64,000 nt of DNA from Bolinopsis microptera (Eukaryota; Ctenophora; Tentaculata; Lobata; Bolinopsidae): contig NC_087077.1 of assembly GCF_026151205.1 (NCBI RefSeq), positions 8,361,983-8,425,982 of the forward strand. The letters run 5' to 3'. Positions 42,828-53,107 of this stretch are shown here, piece by piece. Position numbers and translations under genes: made by a program. The notes under the pieces are model-generated. The model did not search any database. It saw only the letters and a list, made by a program, of their open reading frames with translations, and had not been told where the DNA came from. Position 1 is the stretch's first letter; every line of letters starts with the position of its first letter.

Positions 42828-45734
42828 ATGGCGACGAGTCTGGTTTCGAACTTACGCTTATCCAAGGAACCTGATTGTGTCAGAGAGTGGTTGGAAATCT
42901 TTGAAAACGCTGCTTCTGCATTCATTTTCGCACATGCAGATAAGCTACCAGATGACGCAACCGAAAAAACTGCTAAAGTAGCAGATCTAATGAGAACACT
43001 GTTAACAGTCAATCTGGGGCCTGACGCGTTGAAGAAGTTGCGTGCATTTACATTTCCAGATGAAATTAAAGACACTACCTACGCTACCCTGAGAAAAACT
43101 CTTGTTGATCGGTTATCACCCAAAACAAACATTGTAGCTCAACAGCAGAAGTTTATGACTTTAAATCAGATTGCTGGTGAATCCTTATGTACTTTTATGT
43201 CACGATTGAAGGAAGCTGCTAATGTTTGTCAGTTCGGTGATTTGTTTGATTTAATGGTGCGTACACGTTTTGTGGCTGGACTATCCTCTGATAGGATACG
43301 TGCTGAACTCATATCAGAATCTGCTACCAATGACACGTCTGCCAGCCTGTTCGATAAAGCTCAGACGAAGGAGAACGCTCTGCAAAGTTCAATGTCAGTC
43401 ACAACACACTATGTTCAAAAACCCGGGAAGTTTCAAAAACCTCAAAACTCTAAGTTCCATCAGAAGGCCGACCTTAGCATTGTTTGTTCACGTTGTACTG
43501 TTCGTGGTCATGTTGCGAAAAACTGCAAAGTTCGTTGCAGAAACTGTCGCAAACTCGGACATATCGCGAAGAACTGTCGTTCTGCTAAGAAGCAATCCCA
43601 TTGTGTTGAAGGGATTGGTGATCATGATGATGGCAACGCTTGCGCTGCTGATTATGGGTACACACACCAAGAGTTGGAGAACACGTTGTACTGCGTGGAG
43701 ACGGCTGATCCTGTCCAGATTCCAGTACAGACTCCTGTTCCCGATGGTACTCTTCCTGCATCAGTTGTTAGTAATTTATCCAGTTGTATTGATTGTAATC
43801 AGAAACCATTTCTTAAAGTTACGATTAATGATAAGATTTTGAAAATGGAGTTAGATACTGGTTCATCTTTAAGCTGTATAAGTAAGTCTGATTTTGCTAG
43901 ACTAGGACTAACTGATTGCCAGATTGTTCCATGTTCCCAGAAATTGCGAGTAGCTAATTTTAATTGTGAAAGCATTGACTGCAAGGCCCTTGTAAACGTT
44001 GAATTTAGAGGCAAGAAATGGATTTTACCACTATATGTTGTCGATTGTCGGTTTCCCACACTCCTAGGTCGAGAGTGGATCATCCAGATGTTTGGTAAAG
44101 ACTGGTTGGATCATATGATAGGACTTGTTGATGTTGAGCAATCTTACGCTGTCTCCAAGCTTCAGAGAGATGAATTTGTAAGTGAGATACTCCGCAGTCC
44201 TGTGTTCGATCCTGGTGTTGGAACTGTTAAAGGATTTGAAGCTTGTCTACAATTTAAGCCTGATGCGAGAGCAAAGTTTTGCAAGGCAAGGCAGGTCCCA
44301 TTTGCCATCGTAGACAAGGTTGGGAAAGCCATAGACGAGTTAGTGAAGAATGGACAGCTGATTCCAACAGAGCACTCAGACTGGGCTTCACCCATAGTTC
44401 CTGTCATGAAAGCGGATGGTACGATTCGCATATGTGGTGACTACAAGACTACCGTAAATCCTAATCTTGACACAGCTATTTACCCACTTCCTACGATAGA
44501 AGATTGCTTGAGTAAGATTGTCGGAGGTAAACTGTTTACTAAGCTGGATATCAGAGCCGCTTATAATAGTTTGAAGTTAAGAGAATGTGACCAAAAGATT
44601 GTGACTTTGAACACACACAAAGGATTGTTCAGTCCTACTTCTCTACCATTCGGTATTTCATCTGCCGGACCGATATTTGAACGCAAGATTGATGATACCT
44701 TGAGAAAGACAGAGAACACAGCATGGCGTGTTGAGGACATTCTAATAACTGGACCTGATGATGATAGTCACATGAAGAACGTGAGAACGGTGATTACAGC
44801 ACTAGAGAATGAAGGCTACAAATGCCGGCTAGACAAGTGTGTTTTCATGGAGCCTAAGGTGACATTTCTTGGCCATGAAGTATCTGCTGACGGGATAAGA
44901 CCGCTGAGTTCGAAAGTTGAAACGATAGTGAGAGCACCGTATCCTACTACTAGAGCGGAGATGATATCATTTCTTGGTGGTGCACAGTACTATTCACGTT
45001 TTATTCCCAACATGTCAACAGTTGTTGAACCACTTAACCATTTAAGACCCGCTGACAGTATTTTCCACTTTGGAGATAGAGAAAAGAGAGCTTTTGATGA
45101 GTTAAAAGCACTGTTATCGTCTGACTTGGTTCTAACAGTTTACAACCCTGAGCTGGAGTTAAAGCTTGACACGGACGCTTCATCCGTTGGTTTAGGAGCT
45201 GTTATGTCACATATTGATGAAAATGGGACAGAGCGACCGATCGAGTATATATCTCGAACTCTGACGAAATCTGAGAGAAACTATTCCATGATAGAAAAAG
45301 AAGCATTGGCAATAGTTTGGGCGACTAAGAGACTGCACCGTTATCTTTTTGGACGACCGTTTACCCTAGTTACAGACCACAAGCCGCTGGAATCTATCTT
45401 TCACCCTAGTCGTGGGATTCCTAGCATGGTGGCAGGTCGTTTACAACGATGGTCATTGTTCCTTAGCGGTTACACTTACAAGATCCAGTTTCGACCCACT
45501 GACCGTAAACATTGTAATGCTGATCTATGTTCCCGTTTTCCACTGCCTTTGGACACATCGGCAGAGACAAGAGAGTTTGATGACGAGTTAACAGAGGAGT
45601 TTGAAATGAAACCTCTAGATACTGTTTTCAGCGTGCACTACTTCGGTGATGACAAACCTTTGATTGACGCTGAGTTAATAGCTAGTCACACGAGAAGAGA
45701 CAAGACACTTGGTCGAGTGTTACAGTTTGTTTAA
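42828..45734 (+). CDS. Gypsy 1 gag-pol polyprotein (gag, protease, RT, RNase H)
   Basis: ATG at 42828 (MATSLVSN...). Gag-like helical region, then two CCHC knuckles of C-x2-C-x4-H-x4-C form (CSRCTVRGHVAKNC and CRNCRKLGHIAKNC). An aspartic protease follows with DTGSS. The reverse transcriptase has FTKLDIRAAYN and LPFGISSAG, but the catalytic YxDD box reads RVEDIL, with the first Asp changed to Glu. The RNase H region follows with TDASSVGLGAV and EKEALAIVW. The frame ends at TAA 45732-45734. Gag and pol are fused in one frame. The altered RT box makes this copy probably inactive. Confidence 0.88.
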   Translation: MATSLVSNLRLSKEPDCVREWLEIFENAASAFIFAHADKLPDDATEKTAKVADLMRTLLTVNLGPDALKKLRAFTFPDEIKDTTYATLRKTLVDRLSPKTNIVAQQQKFMTLNQIAGESLCTFMSRLKEAANVCQFGDLFDLMVRTRFVAGLSSDRIRAELISESATNDTSASLFDKAQTKENALQSSMSVTTHYVQKPGKFQKPQNSKFHQKADLSIVCSRCTVRGHVAKNCKVRCRNCRKLGHIAKNCRSAKKQSHCVEGIGDHDDGNACAADYGYTHQELENTLYCVETADPVQIPVQTPVPDGTLPASVVSNLSSCIDCNQKPFLKVTINDKILKMELDTGSSLSCISKSDFARLGLTDCQIVPCSQKLRVANFNCESIDCKALVNVEFRGKKWILPLYVVDCRFPTLLGREWIIQMFGKDWLDHMIGLVDVEQSYAVSKLQRDEFVSEILRSPVFDPGVGTVKGFEACLQFKPDARAKFCKARQVPFAIVDKVGKAIDELVKNGQLIPTEHSDWASPIVPVMKADGTIRICGDYKTTVNPNLDTAIYPLPTIEDCLSKIVGGKLFTKLDIRAAYNSLKLRECDQKIVTLNTHKGLFSPTSLPFGISSAGPIFERKIDDTLRKTENTAWRVEDILITGPDDDSHMKNVRTVITALENEGYKCRLDKCVFMEPKVTFLGHEVSADGIRPLSSKVETIVRAPYPTTRAEMISFLGGAQYYSRFIPNMSTVVEPLNHLRPADSIFHFGDREKRAFDELKALLSSDLVLTVYNPELELKLDTDASSVGLGAVMSHIDENGTERPIEYISRTLTKSERNYSMIEKEALAIVWATKRLHRYLFGRPFTLVTDHKPLESIFHPSRGIPSMVAGRLQRWSLFLSGYTYKIQFRPTDRKHCNADLCSRFPLPLDTSAETREFDDELTEEFEMKPLDTVFSVHYFGDDKPLIDAELIASHTRRDKTLGRVLQFV

Positions 45735-46415
45735 GACGGCTGGAACGAGAAACCCCCTGTTGATGTCGAGCTGAAACCGTTTTACACACGTCGAAACAAG
45801 TTGTCAGTAGACCAGAACTGTATTGTCTGGGGATCTCGAGTTGTTATTCCAGAGAGTATGAGAAAGAGCGTGCTTTCAATGCTTCATGCAACACACATGG
45901 GCATTTCACAGACCAAAGCACTAGCAAGAGGCTATGTTTATTGGCCAAACATGGATGCTGAGATCAAGAAAATGGTTAAACTATGTGAACCATGTCAACT
46001 AAACCAGAAGAAACCCGCTAGATCTACACCACACCCATGGGCTAAAATTATGGAGGCTTGGGAGCGGATTCATCTAGATTTCTGTGGACCCTTTCTTGGA
46101 TCTATGTGGCTGATAGTTATCTGTTTGTATTCAAAATGGTTAGAAGTTGTTAGAATGACGAACATTACAAGTAAGAGAGTGATTCAAGAGTTACGAGACA
46201 TCTTTAGCCATTGGGGACTACCCAAGATACTAGTATCAGACAATGGATCGAGTTTAACTTCAGAAGAGTTTAAAGTATTCACGAATAATAACCAGATTCG
46301 ACACGTGCTTATTCCTGCTTACTCACCTGCAAGTAATGGACAAGCAGAAGTTGCAGTCGGACTGTTTAAAAGAGCTATGAAACGGATGATCTTGAAAAAC
46401 CCTGACGTTATATAA
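45735..46415 (+). pseudogene. Gypsy 1 integrase, separated by a stop and truncated
   Basis: It is in the same frame as the preceding polyprotein after one TAA. It shows the N-terminal HHCC zinc module (HATHMG...CEPCQ) and the DDE core with IHLDFCGP, LVSDNGSS and SPASNGQAE. The frame ends shortly after the catalytic Glu, so the integrase C-terminal domain is absent. A region of AT-rich DNA follows. Confidence 0.85.
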
Positions 46416-47600
46416 CCCCACCGGATGGCTGCAAACTCATCGCACACTACACGACAGAACGCTACTTTTCACCAAGGCCTATAATTTCTAAATTTCTTTG
46501 AAATAAGCTAGACCTTATTGTAAAAGCTTAGGATCTAATATGAAACAATCCTAATAAAACAAAGTGCAAAATGGCGTCGGTGAAAAAAGTAGTTTTCAGT
46601 CAAGGAAATTGCTTTTTTAGCCAAAAAGTGCTATGTCAAATATATTTTGGTACGCAAAATTGACGTGATCAGAGATTTTTTAAAACCGTTGAAAACAGTC
46701 TGGATACCCAGAGTTAGCATATAAAAAAAATGTGTCTTTAACATTTTCACTGGATTTTCGACGCAGCCTATTTACTGGCGTACGATTTAGGCAATTATTC
46801 GGTATTTACGCAGAAATCGTTGTTGGTTTGCAAACGTGGTACATAAGCAGCGATGATCCTAAATGCTAGACAATCCTATCATATAACACTGAATCACTCT
46901 GGGAAACTTTGGGCAACTCTATTGTTAGAAAATTAAGAAATGCAAAACTGGAAATTTTCTGCAGAACTTTTGATGATAGTTAACAAGACGGTCAATTTTA
47001 GCGAAATGGAACATAATTAACGTTTCATTATCCATTTTGTGGACATTTTTTTTTTATGAATCACCACACTTAACCAGTAAATTTCCAGATCAACGTAAAG
47101 TTATAAAGAATCTCACAATTATTTAAGAATTAAAATTATTTTATTTATCAAAAAATCGTGAGTTTTAAACAAATTTAGAACAAATTTCAATATTTCAATT
47201 TTGTTCTTCAGAAACTTTTGTTCATTTAAATCGGTTCAACAATTTATTTGTCTTATATTTTATCACAATTTTAACGAATTTGAGTTCTAAAATTATTGTT
47301 TTTACACTTTTCGTTTACGAGTTATATAAGCTTTAAATTTGATTTAAACCTTAAAAAAAAACCTTTTCCTGCAGATGACACCTGTTTTTGTTTACAATTT
47401 GCTCTAAGTACTTCGGCTAACATTTCTTCTTGGACAATTGTCTGTACAACTGATACATGATTGAATCAGATTTGTACACCAATTACCTTAATATACAAAT
47501 TAGGGATTGTATGATGGTCTAAAATACCCTAATCTACTCATACATGCCAATCAATCACCCATTGCTACATACCCCACTACGAAAGATAGTTAGCATTAAG
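46416..47600. other. AT-rich region after gypsy 1, nothing recognised
   Basis: No coding similarity, LTR or tandem repeat could be supported by eye. Confidence 0.4.
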
Positions 47601-48800
47601 TCGCGTGAAAAGACGCGTTTTTCGCCTTGAGCTTTTACACCTAAAAATATGTACTTTTTGCTAAGATCTAACTTGTTAAAACGTATTCTATGCCACGTAG
47701 TTGTAATCAAGACTTCGGTAAGATATTGATGAAGCTCATATAAGTTTAAAATCAGTTAAGAATGATCAAGAAATGTCTAATAAATAGTGTTAATTGCAAC
47801 GTTAAATTTATTCATCATAGATCAGTTTGTTTGATCAAACCCATGAGAGTTGTTACAACATTGACCAGAGCGAAGACTTTTAGTGTGAACCGTTGCAAAC
47901 AACGTGAATCGGAAAGTTGAGTGGAGATAATAGAGAGGGTTTAAGTACTGAGGGGTTTCGAGATTTACACTAAAAGCTTCCTGAAGTACTTTGAACTTTG
48001 GAAACTTTCGATTATAGTTGTATAATCCATTACTTCCTGAAGGCCTGACCATAGGCAGACGGTGACCTATTCACTGGACACCTGATCTAAAATTTCGTAG
48101 CTTGCCCTGAAATTAATTTGACGATAAACAATAATTATAATGTAGCTATGGATGTGCAAATCTAATTTGCTTCTGAGCAACGTTGTCAGTTTGATAATGC
48201 TTAGATAGATTTACCGCTAAGGGTAAATCAATGAACGTTCTTTTTCAATTTTACAGTCTTTTCAGTTTGGATTGTTTAAATTAACCACATTAACGTTAAA
48301 TTCACTCTTGATCAACGATAATGTTTAAAGCTTTTTGTCACGTTTACGGTTTTTTACAATGACTTGGAGGATAAATTTGTAAACGGAATGCGTAAGTTGG
48401 TATTGTGAAGCATGAACACTTCAAGATGATCCGATGTTCACTAACATCTTTGAGATTCATTGACCGTTTCGAATTTTAAATTTTCGTACGATTAAGATTT
48501 AGACCATTTTTTTTCGAATCGTGAACCTTAATGATTAGTTATTATACCTTTAGTATAATTGTCAACGATGTCGTTCAAATTAATTAGAATATTTATTGTT
48601 GGTATTAAATATTCCGATATCCTACTCGTGCAATGAACATTGTATTAAAGTTTGCCCTTTTAACAAAATATCCAATCTTTTTCTATTACTGATAAAATTG
48701 TTTTTCTTTTAGCAAATGTTAACATTTAACAGGAAATAAATCTGCGGTTAACGTGCAAATTTTGAATGTTTTCAAGTATCATGATCTCAATCACTACCAT
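47600..48800 (-). repeat. Decayed second copy of the 3' part of gypsy 2
   Basis: Segments at about 47600-47840 and 48548-48750 are colinear, diverged copies of 48890-49140 and 50018-50232 in the gypsy 2 element. Shared stretches include CTAATAAAT, TCATCATAGA-TCAGTTTGTTT, GTCGTTCAAATTAAAT-type and AGCAAATGTTAACA-type sequences. The minus-strand frame at 48052-47822 lies where the chromatin-end frame of gypsy 2 would be. Confidence 0.5.
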
Positions 48801-49104
48801 CAAATTATAGTTTGATCATCTATCAAACATGTATCTAACTTATACCTGTAAAAAAATACAAGAATGCGTGAATAAAGATGTTTTTTTTTGGCGGCCTTTA
48901 AATGCTTAAAAAATGTACTTTTCATTACGGTAATTTCCACTTAGCTATAGCAAATACCGTTATTTACGATCCGATATTTTACAAACATTCACCGTAAGGT
49001 GATAGGGGACATTATCTAGCAATTTCAAATCAGTTAAAAATGTATCAAATTTGTCATTAAATGCATCTAATAAATATTAGTTAAAAGTTGATACAACTTT
49101 AAAT

Positions 49105-49881
49105 TTATCTCTCATCATAGAAATCAGTTTGTTTTTGTTCATCAACTCCATAAAAAGTTGGTTTACACACAATTCTACCTGACGAGCGAACTGTACTTTC
49201 TGAAGTAGGTTGTGGAGTAGTTGGAGAAGCAGCGTGTTGAATAGTCGGAGAAGCAGAGTGTTGAGTAGTTGGAGAAGTAGGGTGTTGAATAGTCGGAGAA
49301 GTAGGGTGCGAGATGTTTTCACTAAAAGCTGCCATATCTTCTTGTGGAATATTTATAACATTGTTTCTAAATGCAGTCATATCCACTTGTACTTTGTTGA
49401 AAGGCAATTTCAGAGCTCTAGTTAAAGGTGATACTTCACTGGGATCTGCTCGAGATGCTAAATTTTCGTCTAAGTTCTGCTCAGAGTTAATTTGAGGCAT
49501 AGCAGGAGTAGATTCAATCAATTCTTCTTGGGGCTCCGTTGTCATATTATAGCTTGCGGTTTTAGATGCTTCGTGTTGTTCATGTATTGGCATTAGATTG
49601 TTGTGATGATAGACTTTTATACCACCTTTAGGTCCTTTAATAGCATAGGTTGAAGGTCCCATCTTTTTGTCAATTGTGTACGGTCCTCTTTTCCAGTTGG
49701 CAGCTATTTTAGGATTGGCTCCGTAGTTACGTTTCATCATCACCTCTTGATTAACTGAGTATGTGTTTATAACAGCTTTTTTGTCATGCTGCTCTATATA
49801 CTGGATTTTTTTCCCTGCTTTTGCCGAAGGCAAAAAGATCGTAGGGAATAAGTAATCGGGTTTGGATATATGAGCTATCAC
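49105..49881 (-). CDS. Gypsy 2 integrase C-terminal (GPY/F) and tail region
   Basis: About 258 codons. The N-terminal part has KRGPYTIDKKMG, the GPY/F module found after the integrase core in many gypsy elements, followed by an Asn/His-rich stretch. The rest is low-complexity, with five imperfect repeats of SPTIQH/SPTTQH and a closing SSGRIV...FYGV. It lacks a recognised chromodomain. It is separated from the catalytic core frame by an AT-rich gap with stops (49882-50218) that also has a relative at 48548-48750, so the gap may belong to the family rather than being a private insertion. The first ATG in frame is not proven as a start. Confidence 0.7.
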   Translation of the reverse strand: MIAHISKPDYLFPTIFLPSAKAGKKIQYIEQHDKKAVINTYSVNQEVMMKRNYGANPKIAANWKRGPYTIDKKMGPSTYAIKGPKGGIKVYHHNNLMPIHEQHEASKTASYNMTTEPQEELIESTPAMPQINSEQNLDENLASRADPSEVSPLTRALKLPFNKVQVDMTAFRNNVINIPQEDMAAFSENISHPTSPTIQHPTSPTTQHSASPTIQHAASPTTPQPTSESTVRSSGRIVCKPTFYGVDEQKQTDFYDER

Positions 49882-50218
49882 GATGGACCTGCGATGATGA
49901 CAAAAGTCTGCTCCTTCGCAATATAGACCACTCCCCTATAATTAAGTGTATAGGAAGCGTCTGTTATGCTGCGCGCGACGCTCAGCATGTGTTAGTTAAT
50001 TGCAGTATCCAACGCGAATTTCAATTGTCAAACGATGCCGTTCAAATTAAATTAGCCCAAAGTTTGTGCGCGGCGTACTAAATATTCGATTATCCTGCAC
50101 GCGCGCAATGACAAATTACGATAAAAATATTGCACCTTTTTAACAACAAAATAATCCAACATCTAATTTTTATTAATCGATAAAATTGTCTTTTCGTTTA
50201 GTTGCAAATGTTAACAGT

Positions 50219-53104
50219 TTAAGCAGGGAAAATTAATCGTGCGTGGTGTAACCGCGGCGAAATTCTTGTTGCTTCCTGTAAGTTGATGCCAGCATTCTGC
50301 ATGATGATCTTCCCACTCAACTTCTGTTTGTCATGTTCTTTTAAACCCATGTAATTATCAACAGGTAATTGAGCATGGTCAGCAAACATACAAAGGAATG
50401 GTGAATATTTCAAAGATTTATTCACTGTATTGTTGTGGGCCAATACTGCTTCGTAGATGATAAGATCCCAATCATGTACGGATATCTTCCTGCTTTCGCA
50501 TATTACACTAACTAAGGATTTAACAGATCCGATTGATCTTTCAGCTAGACCATTTCCCTCTGGGTGATATGGGGAAGATTTCTCTTTGGCAATTCCCAAG
50601 TAATCGCATAAATTATTGATCACATTGCCGTTGACGTTTGCTCCTTGATCTGATCTCAGCTTTATTGGGATGCTAAATATAGACAGCCACTTGTCCCACA
50701 ATGCCTGTTTCAGAGTTTCAGCTTTCTGATTACTGAGTGCTGCTACTGAGATGAATCTTGTAGCTAAGTCTACAATTAAAAGGAAACAGCACTTTCCTCG
50801 TGGGGATATTGGCATACTTGCCACGTCTATGCTGATCGATTCTCTTGGATTTGGAACTGCAGGTGTAATTATTAGTTCCGCTTTAGGAGTTTTTTGTCTT
50901 TTACAGGCAGCACAGGATTGGCAGTCACGTACCCAGTTTTCGATTTGGCTAGTCATCCGTCTCCACCAAAATCTTGACTTCACCATAATCACTGTGTTTT
51001 CTGCTCCTGAGTGATATTGTCCATGCAGTTCATCTACAACTTCTCTTTGTAGCTTTTCTGGGATGACAATTCTTTCTCCTCTTTTCAGTACATCATCTTC
51101 AATGTGGAGAAACCTGATGTTCCTGAACGGACCTTTATTTATTTTCTTTTGTTCTTCAAGCTTTTTCACTACAAATCGCAGTGCTTTATCCTCCTTTTGA
51201 AACTTTTTAATCTTTTCAATATCACAGTATTTTGAGTCAGTTTTATCATCAGTATGATAGATATACTCGTCTCCATCCGCTTCTGTGCTTACAGGATTTT
51301 CTCTGATTTCTACTCTACTTAGGGCATCAGCAATCTCGTTATCTTCTCCTTTGATGTACTCAATAGTGTAATCAATTGATTCAAGCTCTAACAACCATCT
51401 AACAATCTTTCCTCTGTTGTCTTGGTGATTACGGATGAATTTCAACGGCTCGTGGTCAGTAATAAATATTACTTTGCCTGAGCAATACACATCCCACTTT
51501 CTTGAGCACTCTTTGATAGCAAATAGCTCCAATTCTGTTACCTTCCAGTTTCTCTGACATTTCTGTAGGGTTTTGGAATGACATCCTAGCGTGATATTCC
51601 GGCCTTTATCATCTTTCTGAAACAAGACTCCTCCCACTGAGATTTCTGATGCATCTGATTGAATGTAGAAACATTTTGAGAAATCTGGTAACCCTAGTGC
51701 TGGTGCTTTGGTGAGACTGTCTATCAATTGATCTAGAGCTTGTTGCTGCTTATTACCCCAGACAAACTTCTCTTTATCTGATAGAATCATGGTTAAAGGT
51801 TTTGTTATCTCTGCATATTTGGGGACAAAACGTCTGTTGAAGTTACCAATACCTAAAAGTCTTTGAACCTGCTTTTTAGTTTGAGGGATCGGGAAGTCAA
51901 TCAACTTTTGAACATTGTCTTTTCTGGGTAACACTTCATTGTGTCTGATATGAAATCCTAGGAAGTCTATTTCTTTGAATCCAAATTCACACTTCTCGGG
52001 TTTCAATGACAGGTTGTACCTCTCTACCTCTTCTAACACTGCAGTTAGTGCATAGAGGTGTTCTTCGAACGTTTCTGAAAATATGAAAACATTATCACTA
52101 AATGCTCCAACTCCATCAATATCTCTTTCTTTAAGATCATTGATCATTTTATCCATATTCCTTTGGAAAGTTGCTTGGCTATTTTTAAGTCCAAAAGGCA
52201 TACGATTGAATTCATATTTACCATTAGGCACGCTGAATGAAGTTTTCTTTTTATCATCTTCATGTACCTCCAAACACCAGTAACCTGAAGCGAGGTCTAG
52301 TTGGGTAAAGTAGTTACAGTTCAAACAAGCATCAATCATATCATTCACGTCAGGCAGGGGATAAGAATCTTGGATGGTATTCTTATTCAAATTACGGAAA
52401 TCTATGACAAATCGTTTAGTATTGTCCTGTTTAGTGACGAGAAGAGGGTTACTATTGTATGGAGATTTAGAAGGGCGGATAATTCCATTATTTAACATCT
52501 CAATCACTTGTTGATTAACTTCATTTTTCCATTTGTCAGGAATTCTACGTACCTTGTCTTTACTAACACGGTCGTCTCTACTAAAGATACGATGAAGTTC
52601 AGTGGTGCACAACTTTGGAGCTTTGCTGTTTTTGACAAAAACTTGGCAAAAATCTTCTAACAACAATTTGATGCTTTCTTTCTGATTTTCAGCCAGGTCT
52701 TGACCAATCTTACATCTGTTGATGATACTGGTGATATCTTTGGTATGATCTTCGGAGACCATGAAAACCCAGTCTTCTCCAATTCTCACTCTCTGATTTG
52801 TCCAGTCAAATTCAGTGGTTCCAAAATGTTGCAAAAAGTCTCTGCCCAAAATCAACAAATTCTCCCTGTCAGGAATTGGCAGAGGTTTGACCAGATGCTT
52901 TGTCTCCCAAGTTGAACTGATAAGAATCCTGCATTCAACTGGTTCTCCAGCATATTCAACACCTCCAATCCCATAAACCTTATGGGACTTGGTGGATACT
53001 AATTCAGGAAACAGTTCCTTACTCATCACTGATATCCCTGCTCCGCTGTCAAATAGTATGTCCACGTCCTTCTCAACATTGTTCACTGAGATGATGCCAT
53101 ATAG
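50219..53104 (-). CDS. Gypsy 2 pol (protease, RT, RNase H, integrase core)
   Basis: It continues in the gag frame after a TGA. The protease has FDSGAGISVMS. RT has FTQLDLASGYWCLEV and MPFGLKNSQATF, but the YxDD box reads FSDN, with the second Asp replaced by Asn. RNase H has QSDASEISVGGVLF and TELELFAIKE, ending IADALSRV. Integrase has the zinc module H...H...CQSCAAC and DDE residues in SIDVAS, LRSDQGA and HPEGNGLAER. The frame ends at 50219. Length and order are normal for gypsy pol. The altered RT box argues against present activity. Confidence 0.88.
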   Translation of the reverse strand, partial: LYGIISVNNVEKDVDILFDSGAGISVMSKELFPELVSTKSHKVYGIGGVEYAGEPVECRILISSTWETKHLVKPLPIPDRENLLILGRDFLQHFGTTEFDWTNQRVRIGEDWVFMVSEDHTKDITSIINRCKIGQDLAENQKESIKLLLEDFCQVFVKNSKAPKLCTTELHRIFSRDDRVSKDKVRRIPDKWKNEVNQQVIEMLNNGIIRPSKSPYNSNPLLVTKQDNTKRFVIDFRNLNKNTIQDSYPLPDVNDMIDACLNCNYFTQLDLASGYWCLEVHEDDKKKTSFSVPNGKYEFNRMPFGLKNSQATFQRNMDKMINDLKERDIDGVGAFSDNVFIFSETFEEHLYALTAVLEEVERYNLSLKPEKCEFGFKEIDFLGFHIRHNEVLPRKDNVQKLIDFPIPQTKKQVQRLLGIGNFNRRFVPKYAEITKPLTMILSDKEKFVWGNKQQQALDQLIDSLTKAPALGLPDFSKCFYIQSDASEISVGGVLFQKDDKGRNITLGCHSKTLQKCQRNWKVTELELFAIKECSRKWDVYCSGKVIFITDHEPLKFIRNHQDNRGKIVRWLLELESIDYTIEYIKGEDNEIADALSRVEIRENPVSTEADGDEYIYHTDDKTDSKYCDIEKIKKFQKEDKALRFVVKKLEEQKKINKGPFRNIRFLHIEDDVLKRGERIVIPEKLQREVVDELHGQYHSGAENTVIMVKSRFWWRRMTSQIENWVRDCQSCAACKRQKTPKAELIITPAVPNPRESISIDVASMPISPRGKCCFLLIVDLATRFISVAALSNQKAETLKQALWDKWLSIFSIPIKLRSDQGANVNGNVINNLCDYLGIAKEKSSPYHPEGNGLAERSIGSVKSLVSVICESRKISVHDWDLIIYEAVLAHNNTVNKSLKYSPFLCMFADHAQLPVDNYMGLKEHDKQKLSGKIIMQNAGINLQEATRISPRLHHARLIFPA

Positions 53105-53107
53105 TCA
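53102..53107 (-). promoter_or_regulatory. UGA-CUA stop-readthrough motif between gag and pol
   Basis: The gag stop is TGA followed directly by CTA, the best known context for stop-codon readthrough in animal cells. Pol is open in the same frame up to the protease. It would produce Gag and a smaller amount of Gag-Pol. Readthrough itself is inferred. Confidence 0.6.

Larger units (their letters stand above)
42828..46415 (+). mobile_element. Ty3/gypsy retrotransposon 1, truncated at the 3' end
   Basis: Domain order gag-CCHC, protease, RT, RNase H, integrase defines Ty3/gypsy. Protein-coding similarity stops at 46415 within the integrase and no LTR pair could be recognised around it, so the copy is incomplete. 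An in-frame stop separates RNase H from integrase. Confidence 0.9.
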
